Of a DNA stretch of 64,000 bases, positions 22,926 to 31,591 are shown one piece after another. Where the stretch lies: NCBI RefSeq assembly GCF_014649795.1, contig NZ_BMTS01000013.1, positions 141,508-205,507 on the forward strand, written 5' to 3'. Every line of letters starts with the position of its first letter. Position 1 is the stretch's first letter. The translations under genes were made by a program, and so were the position numbers. The notes under the pieces were generated by a model. The model was not told where the DNA came from and did not search any database. It worked only from the letters and a program-made list of their open reading frames with translations. This DNA comes from Streptomyces melanogenes. Lineage in GTDB: Bacteria > Actinomycetota > Actinomycetes > Streptomycetales > Streptomycetaceae.

Positions 22926-25598
22926 CTAGCCGGTCGGGCCCCCGAAGATATTTCCTTGGTTGCCGCTGCCCGGCTTGGACTTACTGGGTGACGGGGTGCC
23001 GGTGGGACCGCTGGTGTCCCCGACGCTGGTGCCCTGGTCCGTGCCCGCGTCACTGCCGCCGGGACCACCGGGCCCACCGCCGGGCCCACCGCAGTTCCAG
23101 TCCCACTTGCCACAGGACTTGCTGGGCTTCGGGGTGGGCGACGGCGTCAGCGACGGGGTGGACGAGGGGCTCCCGGAGGGCGACGGCGAGTCCGAGGGCG
23201 ATGGGGAGGGAGTCGGGCTGGGCGACGCGCCGCCGCCGTACACCTTGTCACCGATGTCATCGGGCTTCGGGAAATCGACGGCCGAGACGCCGTTCAGCGC
23301 CTGCTCCATGTAGTCGTGCCAGATGGTCGAGGGGAACGACGCACCGTGGATCTTCTCCTGGCCACCGGTCCCGAACATCTTCAGGAACTCGCGCTTCTTG
23401 TTGGTCTCGTTGTCGTCGAGGCGGTACATGCTCACCGCGGTCGACAGCTGTGGCGTGTAGCCGACGAACCAGGCGGACCGGTTGCCGTCGGTGGTACCGG
23501 TCTTGCCCGCCACGTCACGGCCGCTGAGCTGGGCGTTGGTACCGGTGCCCTTCTCGACCACGTCCTTCAGGACGTCCGTGACGTTGTCCGCGACTGCGGC
23601 GGGGAGGGCCCGGGTCGCCTTGTCCTCGTGCTTGTAGATGACGCTGCCCCGGCGCATGACCTTCTCCACCGAGTAGGCGTCGTGGTGCATCCCGCTGGTG
23701 GCGAAGGTGGCGTAGGCACCGGCCATCCGGATGGCACTGGGGGAGGAGGTGCCAATGGAGAACGACGGCACGGTCGACGAGGCCAGACTGTCCTTGCGTA
23801 GGCCCGTGGCAAGGGCGACGTCCTTCACCTTGTCCGTGCCGACGTCCATGCCCAGCTGGACATAGGGCGAGTTCATCGACTTCTCCATCGCCTCCCGCAG
23901 GTCGATGGTTTTCTTCGACTCACCGCCGTCGTTGGTCTGCAGCCACTGCTCGCCGTTCTCGTTGGTCCACACGCTCCCGTCGTAGTTCTTGATCTTCAGC
24001 TTGTTCAGGCCGCTGTAGATGCTCTTCGGGGAGACCAAGGTCCGCTCCGACTCACCTTGGTCCTTGGGACCCTTCGGGTTGCGCTTTCCGTACTCCATGG
24101 CGGCGGCCAGCACGAACGGCTTGAAGGTCGAGCCGACCTGCGCACCGGTCTGGTCGGCGTTGTTGGTGAAGTGCTTGGTCGCGTCCTCACCGCCGTAGAG
24201 CGCCTTGATGGCGCCGGTCTTGGTGTCCACCGACGCGGCGCCGAACTGGACGAAGGTGTCGAGAGTCGGGCGCTTCTTCGGGTCGATGTTGTCCTTGCGG
24301 ACCTTCTTCACGACCCCTTCGAGCGCCTGGACCTTCTTCTTGTCGAAGGTCGTGTGGATCTCGTAGCCGCCCTGGTCCAGGTCACTGGCGCTGATGCCCT
24401 GGGTGTTGTTGTTCACGAAGTACGCCTTGGACAGGCTGACCAGATAGCCGATCTGCCCGCTGAGCTGCGCGTTCTTCTTGGGCTTGTCCGGCATCGGGAA
24501 GGTCTTGTACTTGGCCCGGTCGGCCGCTGTGAGGTGGCCGTCCTTCACTTCCTCGTCGAGGATCCAGGCCCACCGGTTCATCGCGTTCTTGGTGTTCTGC
24601 TCCGGTGTGGCCGCCGGGTCGATCTCGGTGGCACCGGCCGGGTCGAAGTAGGTGGCGCCCTTGAGCAGCGAGGCGAGGAAGGCGCACTGGCTCGGGTCGA
24701 GGTCCTTGGCGTCCTTGCTGTAGTACGTGCGGGCCGCGGCCTGCAGACCGTAGGCACCGCGCCCGTAGTAGGCGGTGTTCAGATAGCCCGCCATGATCTC
24801 GCTCTTCTTCTTGGTCGCACCGACCTTGATGGAGATGAAGAGCTCTTTGAACTTACGGGTCAGCGTCTGCGACTGGTCGTCCAGCCGGGCGTTCTTCACG
24901 TACTGCTGGGTGATCGTCGAGCCACCCTGCGTGTGGCCGCCCTTGGCCATGTTCACCAGGGCGCGTGCGATGCCCTGGGGGTCGACGCCGGAGTCGGTCT
25001 CGAAGGTCTTGTTCTCGGCCGAGATGACCGCGTACCGCATGGCCGCGGGGATCTTCTCGTACGCGATGATCTGGCGGTTGACCTCACCGCCGGTCGCCAC
25101 CATCTGGGAGCCGTCGGCCCAGTAGTAGACGTTGTTCTCGGCTTGGGCCGCCTGGGCCACGTTCGGGACGCTCACCATCCAGTAGGCGATGCCGATCGCG
25201 ATCACCAGCGTGCCGAGGAAGCCCAGGCACAGCCCGCTGACGAGCTTCCAGGAGGGCATCCAGCGCCGCCACCCGCTCTTGTTGAAGCGCGGGTAGTCGA
25301 TGAACCGCTTCTTGCCGGGCCGCCGGTTGCCGGGGCCCGTACCGCCGCGGCGCCCGCCCGGACCGGCCGGGCCGCCACCGCCGGGCTCGGCCGCTCGTCT
25401 GCGTCCGCCCCGCTGGGCGGCCCGTCGCGCCTCGGCACGCCCACCGGCCGGCCGCTGCTCTCCGTACGAACCGGAGGGGGAACTCGTGACCGAGTCCCGG
25501 GCGGGGGCCGCGCGGCGACCGGACGGCTGGGCAGCCCGTCGGGCGGCGGCCCGGCCGCCGCCCTGCGACTCCGGCGGTTTGCGACGGTGCTCGCTCAT
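22926..25598 (-). CDS. Bifunctional class A penicillin-binding protein
   Basis: An 890-residue peptidoglycan synthase. A basic, low-complexity cytoplasmic tail (1-115) precedes one membrane anchor (~118-141). The GT51 glycosyltransferase domain starts with AVISAENKTFE (catalytic Glu195) and GGSTITQQYVKN. The transpeptidase domain has STFK at 490-493 (nucleophile Ser490), SMN at 574-576 and KTG at 699-701. The C-terminal ~70 residues are a Pro/Ser/Thr-rich linker and glycine-rich end. It polymerises and cross-links lipid II outside the membrane. The ATG at 25598 follows GAGGAG. A PadR regulator gene is divergent. Confidence 0.95.
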   Translation of the reverse strand: MSEHRRKPPESQGGGRAAARRAAQPSGRRAAPARDSVTSSPSGSYGEQRPAGGRAEARRAAQRGGRRRAAEPGGGGPAGPGGRRGGTGPGNRRPGKKRFIDYPRFNKSGWRRWMPSWKLVSGLCLGFLGTLVIAIGIAYWMVSVPNVAQAAQAENNVYYWADGSQMVATGGEVNRQIIAYEKIPAAMRYAVISAENKTFETDSGVDPQGIARALVNMAKGGHTQGGSTITQQYVKNARLDDQSQTLTRKFKELFISIKVGATKKKSEIMAGYLNTAYYGRGAYGLQAAARTYYSKDAKDLDPSQCAFLASLLKGATYFDPAGATEIDPAATPEQNTKNAMNRWAWILDEEVKDGHLTAADRAKYKTFPMPDKPKKNAQLSGQIGYLVSLSKAYFVNNNTQGISASDLDQGGYEIHTTFDKKKVQALEGVVKKVRKDNIDPKKRPTLDTFVQFGAASVDTKTGAIKALYGGEDATKHFTNNADQTGAQVGSTFKPFVLAAAMEYGKRNPKGPKDQGESERTLVSPKSIYSGLNKLKIKNYDGSVWTNENGEQWLQTNDGGESKKTIDLREAMEKSMNSPYVQLGMDVGTDKVKDVALATGLRKDSLASSTVPSFSIGTSSPSAIRMAGAYATFATSGMHHDAYSVEKVMRRGSVIYKHEDKATRALPAAVADNVTDVLKDVVEKGTGTNAQLSGRDVAGKTGTTDGNRSAWFVGYTPQLSTAVSMYRLDDNETNKKREFLKMFGTGGQEKIHGASFPSTIWHDYMEQALNGVSAVDFPKPDDIGDKVYGGGASPSPTPSPSPSDSPSPSGSPSSTPSLTPSPTPKPSKSCGKWDWNCGGPGGGPGGPGGSDAGTDQGTSVGDTSGPTGTPSPSKSKPGSGNQGNIFGGPTG

Positions 25599-25973
25599 CG
25601 AACGACTACTCCTCGGGCAGGCGAGAGCGCCTGAAAGCGACTGGTGAGTTCCGGTCCCCCCGACAGACGGACCGGCCCTGCGACGAGCTCGTCCGCCGTG
25701 CACCCGGTATGCCGATGGCGCGGTACGCGCCGACGCCCCCTGACGTCACTCGGCTCCCGGTGGTCTGCATGCCGCACAGACTACGCACGGTCAAAACCAG
25801 CCAGGGGCCGAAGTTCACCCCAAATCAGGCAACTTGCTTCCTACGAATTGACGATGTGACGCCGTTCACGATGGCCCCCCTTGTCGCAGGGGCTACACCG
25901 TTCTATCGTCAGGATGTATCGAGTCGATACATCAGCACGGCATAAAGGTCCGCGGCGGCAGAGGAGGCGAAGG
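25599..25973. promoter_or_regulatory. PBP-PadR divergent promoter region
   Basis: 375 bp without a gene between the divergent PBP and PadR genes. Its left part is less GC-rich than its surroundings (around 25790-25850). The only strong element seen is the 21-bp palindrome at 25913-25933 described separately. No small ORF with convincing codon bias was found. Confidence 0.6.
25913..25933. promoter_or_regulatory. Perfect 21-bp palindrome, candidate PadR operator
   Basis: GATGTATCGA, one central G, then TCGATACATC. It contains the ATGT...ACAT half-sites typical of PadR-family operators and ends 40 bp before the PadR start codon, so autoregulation is likely. It is also unusually AT-rich for this DNA. 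Confidence 0.65.
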
Positions 25974-26657
25974 TTGAGCAGGCGCTCCGGCATCCTCGAA
26001 TTCGCCGTCCTCGGCCTGCTTCGCGAGGCCCCGATGCACGGGTACGAGCTGCGCAAGCGGCTCAACACCTCACTGGGGATCTTCCGGGCCTTCAGTTACG
26101 GGACCCTCTACCCCTGCCTCAAGACGCTGGTCGCGAGCGGCTGGTTGATCGAGGAACCGGGCAGCGCTCCCGAGGACGCTCTCGCTGCTTCACTCGCAGG
26201 GCGCCGGGCCAAGATCGTCTACCGGTTGACGGCCGAAGGGAAGGAGCATTTCGAAGAACTGCTCTCCCACACCGGCCCCGACACCTGGGAGGACGAGCAC
26301 TTCGCGGCACGTTTCGCCTTTTTCGGGCAGACGGAGCGCGAGGTGCGGATGCGCGTGCTGGAAGGTCGTCGCAGCCGGCTGGAGGAGCGCCTCGAGAAGA
26401 TGCGCGCCTCCCTGGCCCGTACGCGCGAGCGCCTGGACGACTACACGCTTGAGCTGCAGCGTCACGGCATGGAGTCCGTGGAGCGCGAAGTGCGCTGGCT
26501 GAACGAGCTCATCGAGAGCGAGCGGGCGGGGCGGGATCAGCGATCCGGCCCGGCCACCGGCTCCGCTCAGCAGGACCACACATCAGGAGAGACGGGCGGC
26601 CTGCCCCGGCATCGGGACAGCACCCGGCCGGATCCGTCCGAGGACACCGCCAACTGA
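25974..26657 (+). CDS. PadR-family transcriptional regulator
   Basis: A 227-residue PadR regulator. Residues 1-~90 form the winged helix (SGILEFAVLGLLREAPMHGY, then FRAFSYGTLYPCLKTLVASG), and the C-terminal part is a long charged coiled helix (RSRLEERLEKMRASLARTRE) used for dimerisation. The frame extends upstream to 25881, but the TTG at 25974 has GAGGAGG at 25961-25967 and gives the normal family N-terminus, so a TTG start is assigned. It lies 50 nt upstream of the inositol-phosphate synthase gene and may control it. Confidence 0.88.
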   Translation: MSRRSGILEFAVLGLLREAPMHGYELRKRLNTSLGIFRAFSYGTLYPCLKTLVASGWLIEEPGSAPEDALAASLAGRRAKIVYRLTAEGKEHFEELLSHTGPDTWEDEHFAARFAFFGQTEREVRMRVLEGRRSRLEERLEKMRASLARTRERLDDYTLELQRHGMESVEREVRWLNELIESERAGRDQRSGPATGSAQQDHTSGETGGLPRHRDSTRPDPSEDTAN

Positions 26658-26707
26658 AGGCCCTGCGTCCGCAGGACTTCGTCGAGAACACACAGGGAGC
26701 AACCGGA

Positions 26708-27790
26708 ATGGGTTCGGTTCGCGTAGCCATCGTCGGCGTGGGCAACTGCGCCGCCTCGCTGGTGCAGGGCGTCGAGTACTACAAGGACGCCGACCCGGCC
26801 GGCAAGGTGCCGGGTCTGATGCACGTCCAGTTCGGCGACTACCACGTCAAGGACGTGGAGTTCGTGGCCGCGTTCGACGTGGACGCCAAGAAGGTCGGCC
26901 TCGACCTCGCCGACGCCATCGGTGCGAGCGAGAACAACACCATCAAGATCTGCGACGTCCCGAACAAGGGCGTCACGGTCCAGCGTGGTCACACCCACGA
27001 CGGTCTGGGCAAGTACTACCGCCAGACCATCGAGGAGTCCGCCGAGGCGCCGGTCGACGTCGTCCAGGTCCTCAAGGACAAGCAGGTCGACGTTCTGGTC
27101 TGCTACCTCCCCGTGGGCTCCGAGGTCGCTGCGAAGTTCTACGCGCAGTGCGCCATCGACGCCAAGGTCGCGTTCGTCAACGCCCTTCCGGTCTTCATCG
27201 CCGGCACCAAGGAGTGGGCGGACAAGTTCACCGAGGCGGGCGTGCCGATCGTCGGCGACGACATCAAGTCGCAGGTCGGCGCCACGATCACGCACCGCGT
27301 GATGGCGAAGCTCTTCGAGGACCGCGGTGTCCGCCTGGAGCGCACCATGCAGCTGAACGTCGGCGGCAACATGGACTTCAAGAACATGCTCGAGCGCGAG
27401 CGTCTGGAGTCCAAGAAGATCTCGAAGACGCAGGCCGTCACCTCGCAGATCCGTGACCGCGAGCTGGGCGACAACAACGTCCACATCGGTCCCTCGGACT
27501 ACGTGGCGTGGCTCGACGACCGCAAGTGGGCCTACGTCCGCCTCGAGGGCCGTGCCTTCGGCGACGTCCCGCTGAACCTCGAGTACAAGCTCGAGGTGTG
27601 GGACTCCCCGAACTCCGCGGGTGTCATCATCGACGCCGTGCGCGCCGCGAAGATCGCCAAGGACCGCGGCATCGGCGGCCCGATCCTCTCCGCGTCCTCG
27701 TACTTCATGAAGTCCCCGCCGGTGCAGTACTTCGACGACGAGGCCCTCGAGAACGTCGAGAAGTTCATCAAGGGCGAGGTCGAGCGCTAA
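26708..27790 (+). CDS. ino1: Inositol-3-phosphate synthase
   Basis: A 360-residue NAD-dependent enzyme that converts glucose-6-phosphate to myo-inositol-3-phosphate, the first step to phosphatidylinositol and mycothiol in actinobacteria. It begins with a Rossmann motif, VRVAIVGVGNCAASLVQG, and contains the family blocks NALPVFIAGT, GDDIKSQVGATITHR, NVGGNMDFKNML and KISKTQAVTSQI. The length equals the short prokaryotic form. It follows a PadR regulator on the same strand and ends at a terminator, so it is probably a PadR-controlled or monocistronic unit. Confidence 0.95.
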   Translation: MGSVRVAIVGVGNCAASLVQGVEYYKDADPAGKVPGLMHVQFGDYHVKDVEFVAAFDVDAKKVGLDLADAIGASENNTIKICDVPNKGVTVQRGHTHDGLGKYYRQTIEESAEAPVDVVQVLKDKQVDVLVCYLPVGSEVAAKFYAQCAIDAKVAFVNALPVFIAGTKEWADKFTEAGVPIVGDDIKSQVGATITHRVMAKLFEDRGVRLERTMQLNVGGNMDFKNMLERERLESKKISKTQAVTSQIRDRELGDNNVHIGPSDYVAWLDDRKWAYVRLEGRAFGDVPLNLEYKLEVWDSPNSAGVIIDAVRAAKIAKDRGIGGPILSASSYFMKSPPVQYFDDEALENVEKFIKGEVER

Positions 27791-27813
27791 GTCTCGGCTT
27801 TCACCCGACTGTT

Positions 27814-27848
27814 GAGGGTCCCCGTGCCGTGCCGGCGCGGGGACCCTC
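27814..27848 (+). terminator. Hairpin terminator after ino1
   Basis: An 11-bp perfect stem, GAGGGTCCCCG / CGGGGACCCTC, with a 13-nt loop, 23 nt after the ino1 stop, followed by TTC. Confidence 0.75.
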
Positions 27849-27870
27849 TTCATATGTGACGCTTGCACAC

Positions 27871-29124
27871 ATGCCTGTCGTGCGTGATCTGCGCGTACTC
27901 CTGCGCCTGAGGAATTTCCGGCATCTGCTGGCCGTACGACTGCTCTCCCAGGCGTCGGACGGCGTCTACCAGGTCGCGCTCGCCACCCACGTCGTCTTCT
28001 CCCCCGAGAAACAGACCTCGCCCACCGCCATCGCCTCGGCCATGGCCGTGCTGCTGCTGCCCTACTCGGTCGTCGGCCCCTTCGCGGGCGTCTTCCTGGA
28101 CCGCTGGCAGCGGCGCCAGGTCTTTCTGTACGGCAATCTGCTGCGCGCCCTGCTGGCCGGCTGCACCGCGCTGCTCCTGCTGACCTCGGCGCCCGACGTG
28201 CTCTTCTACACCTCCGCGCTCTGCGTCACGGCCGTCAACCGTTTCGTCCTCGCGGGACTCTCGGCCGCGCTGCCCCGGGTCGTGGACGAGGAGCGGCTCG
28301 TCATGGCCAACTCCCTCTCGCCGACCGCCGGAACGCTCGCCGCGACCGCGGGCGGCGGGCTGGCCTTCGGGCTGCGGCTGGTGCTCCCAGCGGACGCCGC
28401 CACCGTGCTGCTTGGCTCGCTCCTCTATCTGTGCGCGGCCCTGTGGTCGCTGCGGCTGCCGCCCGGGCTGCTGGGGCCCGACCCCGATACCGCCCGGCCA
28501 GGGATCGGTGCCGCGATCGGGACGACGGCACGCGGACTCGTCGACGGGCTGCGCCACTTGCGCGAGCGCCGGACGGCCGCGCACGTGCTCATCGCGATGA
28601 CACTCCTGCGCTTCTGTTACGGGGCGCTGACCGTGCTGGTGCTGATGCTCTGCCGGTACGCCTGGGCCGACGGCACTTCCGACGGACTGGCGCTGCTGGG
28701 GCTGGCGGTGGGCATCTCCGGGGCGGGGTTCTTCGCGGCTGCCGTGGTGACTCCGGGGGCGGTGGCGCGACTGGGGCCCTACCGATGGATGGCGGTGTGC
28801 GCGGGGACCGCGGCTGTCCTGGAGCCCGCCCTGGGGCTGCCGTTCGCCCCCGTGCCCGTGCTCGTCGCCGCCTTCGTCCTGGGGCTGGTCACCCAGGGCG
28901 CGAAGATCTCCACGGACACCGTGGTGCAGTCCTCGGTGGACGACGCCTACCGGGGCCGGATCTTCTCGCTGTACGACGTGCTCTTCAACGTCGCCTTCGT
29001 CGGCGCCGCCGCGGTCGCCGCGCTGATGCTGCCCCCTGACGGAAAGTCGGCACTTCTGGTTGTCACGGTCTCTGTGATCTACGCGGCAGTAGCGGTGTTT
29101 ATGACCCGGTTTCAGAGCGGCTGA
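27871..29124 (+). CDS. MFS transporter
   Basis: A 417-residue major facilitator of the enterobactin-exporter/MFS_3 type with about 12 hydrophobic helices. The N-terminus reads MPVVRDLRVLLRLRNFRHLL, followed by the first helix and the DRWQRRQVFLYGNLLRALL loop, the motif-A equivalent (FLDRWQRRQ). No substrate is evident. It starts shortly after the ino1 terminator with no strong Shine-Dalgarno sequence; the ATG at 27871 is the first methionine of the membrane protein. Confidence 0.82.
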   Translation: MPVVRDLRVLLRLRNFRHLLAVRLLSQASDGVYQVALATHVVFSPEKQTSPTAIASAMAVLLLPYSVVGPFAGVFLDRWQRRQVFLYGNLLRALLAGCTALLLLTSAPDVLFYTSALCVTAVNRFVLAGLSAALPRVVDEERLVMANSLSPTAGTLAATAGGGLAFGLRLVLPADAATVLLGSLLYLCAALWSLRLPPGLLGPDPDTARPGIGAAIGTTARGLVDGLRHLRERRTAAHVLIAMTLLRFCYGALTVLVLMLCRYAWADGTSDGLALLGLAVGISGAGFFAAAVVTPGAVARLGPYRWMAVCAGTAAVLEPALGLPFAPVPVLVAAFVLGLVTQGAKISTDTVVQSSVDDAYRGRIFSLYDVLFNVAFVGAAAVAALMLPPDGKSALLVVTVSVIYAAVAVFMTRFQSG

Positions 29125-29232
29125 GTGTCACATCAGGGCCACAGAGTCCCTTCCGATAGCAGGGATGTCAGCCGGGCCCGTTACCTTACGGGCGTCATAC
29201 ATCACCTGTTTTCACCAAGGGGGAACTCCCAC

Positions 29233-29751
29233 GTGTCCACTCCGCCGCCCCAGGGCCAGAACCCGTACGCGCCGCAGCCCAACGCTCCCTACGGACAGCC
29301 GCAGGGCGCAGCTCCGTACGGACAGCCGCAGGGCGGTGCGCCGTACGGGCAGCCGGGTCAGCCGGGAGTCCCGCCGCAGCAGTCGCCCTACTTCAACCAG
29401 GGCGGTCCGATACCCCCCGCGCCGGCGCCCGCCCCGCCGCGCCGCAACATCAAGAAGATCGTCCGGATCGTCGTCGTGGTGAGCGTCGTCATCGCCGCCG
29501 CCGTGGGCTGGTGGTCCAGCCGGCATGACGCCGACACCGCCAAGGTCGGCGACTGCATGAGCATCGGCAACCCCGACTCCACGACCAACCCGGACCTGAA
29601 GGTCGTGGACTGCGGCGACTCGAAGGCCAAGTACAAGGTCGTCGAGAAGAAGGACGACATCACCGGCTGCGACCGCACCAAGTACTCGGAGTACACCGAG
29701 ACTCGCGGCAAGAAGCACTTCACCCTCTGCCTGGAGAACTACACGAAGTAG
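29233..29751 (+). CDS. LppU/SCO3897-family membrane-anchored protein
   Basis: A 172-residue protein with an N-terminal Pro/Gln/Gly/Tyr-rich cytoplasmic region containing three APYGQPQG-type repeats, one transmembrane helix (IVRIVVVVSVVIAAAVGWW), and an extracytoplasmic domain with four cysteines (VGDCMSI, VVDCGDS, TGCDRTK, TLCLENY) that could form two disulfides. It resembles the family named after Streptomyces SCO3897 and mycobacterial LppU. Function is unknown. The GTG at 29233 follows AAGGGGGAAC. The gene is convergent with cca, and a 38-bp palindrome lies just after it. Confidence 0.75.
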   Translation: MSTPPPQGQNPYAPQPNAPYGQPQGAAPYGQPQGGAPYGQPGQPGVPPQQSPYFNQGGPIPPAPAPAPPRRNIKKIVRIVVVVSVVIAAAVGWWSSRHDADTAKVGDCMSIGNPDSTTNPDLKVVDCGDSKAKYKVVEKKDDITGCDRTKYSEYTETRGKKHFTLCLENYTK

Positions 29752-29763
29752 TCGCGGCAGAGA

Positions 29764-29801
29764 CCGAGGGGCGGTGTTTCACGTGAAACACCGCCCCTCG
29801 G
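29764..29801. terminator. 38-bp perfect palindrome with parS at its centre
   Basis: A perfect inverted repeat of two 19-bp arms: CCGAGGGGCGGTGTTTCAC and its reverse complement. Its centre is an exact parS site (29776-29789). It lies 13 bp after the stop of the upstream gene and between convergent genes, where a bidirectional terminator is expected. In RNA it could form a long hairpin with essentially no loop, so the real fold would open a few central pairs. Confidence 0.6.
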
Positions 29802-29892
29802 CACATCTACGGTCGCCAGGTTCCCGCCATGTTTCACGTGAAACAGCGGCCCCGGTTTCACGTGAAACGACGGCGCATGTTTCACGTGAAAC
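29776..29892. other. parS: Four parS sites
   Basis: Exact GTTTCACGTGAAAC copies at 29776-29789, 29831-29844, 29855-29868 and 29879-29892; the last three are exactly 24 bp apart. This is the densest parS cluster of the window, in the gap between the convergent LppU-like and cca genes. Confidence 0.96.
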
Positions 29893-29908
29893 GTCGTCCT
29901 GGGCAACC

Positions 29909-31351
29909 TCAGCCCTGCTCGGCCCACCACTCCTTGAGCGCCGCGACGGCCGCGTCGTGCTCCATCGGCCCGTTCTCCAGGCGCAGCTCCAGCAGATGCT
30001 TGTACGCCTGGCCGATCGCCGGGCCGGGCCCGATCCCCAGGATCTCCTGGATCTCGTTGCCGTTCAGGTCCGGGCGGATCGAGTCGAGCTCCTCCTGCTC
30101 CTGGAGCTGCGCGATCCGCTCCTCCAGCCCGTCGTAGGCCCGCGACAGCGCGGTCGCCTTGCGCTTGTTGCGCGTAGTGCAGTCCGAGCGGGTCAGCTTG
30201 TGCAGCCGCTCCAGGAGCGGCCCGCCGTCGCGTACGTACCGGCGCACGGCCGAGTCGGTCCACTCGCCCGTGCCGTAACCGTGGAAGCGCAGATGCAGCT
30301 CCACCAGGCGCGAGACGTCCTTGACCATGTCGTTGGAGTACTTCAATGCCGTCATGCGCTTCTTGGTCATCTTCGCGCCGACCACCTCGTGGTGGTGGAA
30401 GGAGACCCGGCCGTCCTGCTCGAACCGGCGCGTCCGCGGCTTGCCGATGTCGTGCAGCAGCGCGGCGAGGCGCAGCACCAGGTCGGGCCCGTCCTTCTCC
30501 AGGGCGATGGCCTGGTCGAGCACGGTGAGCGAGTGCTCGTAGACGTCCTTGTGCCGGTGGTGCTCGTCACTCTCCAGCCGCAGCGCCGGAAGCTCGGGCA
30601 GCACGTGATCGGCGAGCCCGGTCTCCACGAGCAGCCGCAGCCCCTTGCGCGGGTGTGCGGAGATCAGCAGCTTGTTCAGCTCGTCCCGTACGCGCTCGGC
30701 GGAGACGATCTCGATCCGCTCGGCCATCGACGTCATCGCGGCGACGACCTCGGGGGCCACCTCGAAGTCGAGCTGCGCCGCGAAGCGCGCGGCCCGCATC
30801 ATGCGCAGCGGGTCGTCGGAGAAGGACTCCTCCGGGGTGCCGGGGGTGCGCAGGACGCGCTCCGCCAGGTCCTCCAGGCCGCCGTGCGGGTCGACGAACT
30901 CCTTCTCGGGGAGCGCCACGGCCATCGCGTTGACCGTGAAGTCGCGGCGGACCAGGTCCTGCTCGATGGAGTCGCCGTAGGACACCTCGGGCTTGCGCGA
31001 GGTCCGGTCGTACGCCTCGGAGCGGTACGTCGTCACCTCGATCTGATAGCCGTCTTTCTGGCAGCCGACGGTGCCGAACGCGATCCCGACCTCCCAGACC
31101 GCGTCCGCCCACGGGCGCACGATCTTCAGCACGGCCTCGGGGCGGGCGTCGGTCGTGAAGTCCAGGTCGTTCCCGAGCCGGCCGAGGAGCGCGTCCCGTA
31201 CCGAGCCGCCGACCAGGGCAAGCGAGAACCCGGCCTCCTGGAAGCGGCGGGCGAGGTCGTCGGCGACCGGGGACACCCGCAGCAGTTCGCTGACCGCGCG
31301 GCGCTGCACCTGGCTCAGGGCGCTGGGATTGTCTTCGTTGGCGTTCGGCAC
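29909..31351 (-). CDS. cca: CCA-adding tRNA nucleotidyltransferase
   Basis: A 480-residue class II nucleotidyltransferase that adds or repairs the CCA end of tRNAs. The head domain has GGSVRDALLGR and LGNDLDFTTDARPE with the catalytic Asp pair, and RRDFTVNAMAV; the RNA-binding region has DPLRMMRAARFAAQL. The C-terminal part contains an HD-type domain (LLHDIGKPRTRR, FHHHEVVG), typical of bacterial fusion members with phosphohydrolase activity. This is relevant because the tRNA-Ile of this window does not encode CCA. It is divergent from the DUF6049 gene. Confidence 0.94.
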   Translation of the reverse strand: MPNANEDNPSALSQVQRRAVSELLRVSPVADDLARRFQEAGFSLALVGGSVRDALLGRLGNDLDFTTDARPEAVLKIVRPWADAVWEVGIAFGTVGCQKDGYQIEVTTYRSEAYDRTSRKPEVSYGDSIEQDLVRRDFTVNAMAVALPEKEFVDPHGGLEDLAERVLRTPGTPEESFSDDPLRMMRAARFAAQLDFEVAPEVVAAMTSMAERIEIVSAERVRDELNKLLISAHPRKGLRLLVETGLADHVLPELPALRLESDEHHRHKDVYEHSLTVLDQAIALEKDGPDLVLRLAALLHDIGKPRTRRFEQDGRVSFHHHEVVGAKMTKKRMTALKYSNDMVKDVSRLVELHLRFHGYGTGEWTDSAVRRYVRDGGPLLERLHKLTRSDCTTRNKRKATALSRAYDGLEERIAQLQEQEELDSIRPDLNGNEIQEILGIGPGPAIGQAYKHLLELRLENGPMEHDAAVAALKEWWAEQG

Positions 31352-31591
31352 AACAGAAAAGGGTACGTGCCCCGGCCGACCGGGGCGTCATCGTTTCCGC
31401 CCGCCCCGGCTCACTCGTCCTCGCGGGCTCTCCACGGCCCCGGAAAGCCGCCCCACCTGGCTCCCTGGCACACTCTTCCGATCATGTGGAGCAGTCCACG
31501 GCACTTCGCCACAGTCCACCTCGTTACCATGCGTGGACGCAGGAATCGACAACCACCGACACAGCTGACGACGACGAGGGACGGGCGACGC

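Noticed and set aside
7757..29892. GTTTCACGTGAAAC repeats considered as ordinary repressor operators or as a mobile-element footprint
   Set aside because: The exact sequence, distribution near oriC and the parAB genes identify them as parS.
29774..31591. Upstream extension of the DUF6049 frame to 1387 codons
   Set aside because: It runs antisense through cca; the signal-peptide-like segment and normal domain order begin at about 31592.
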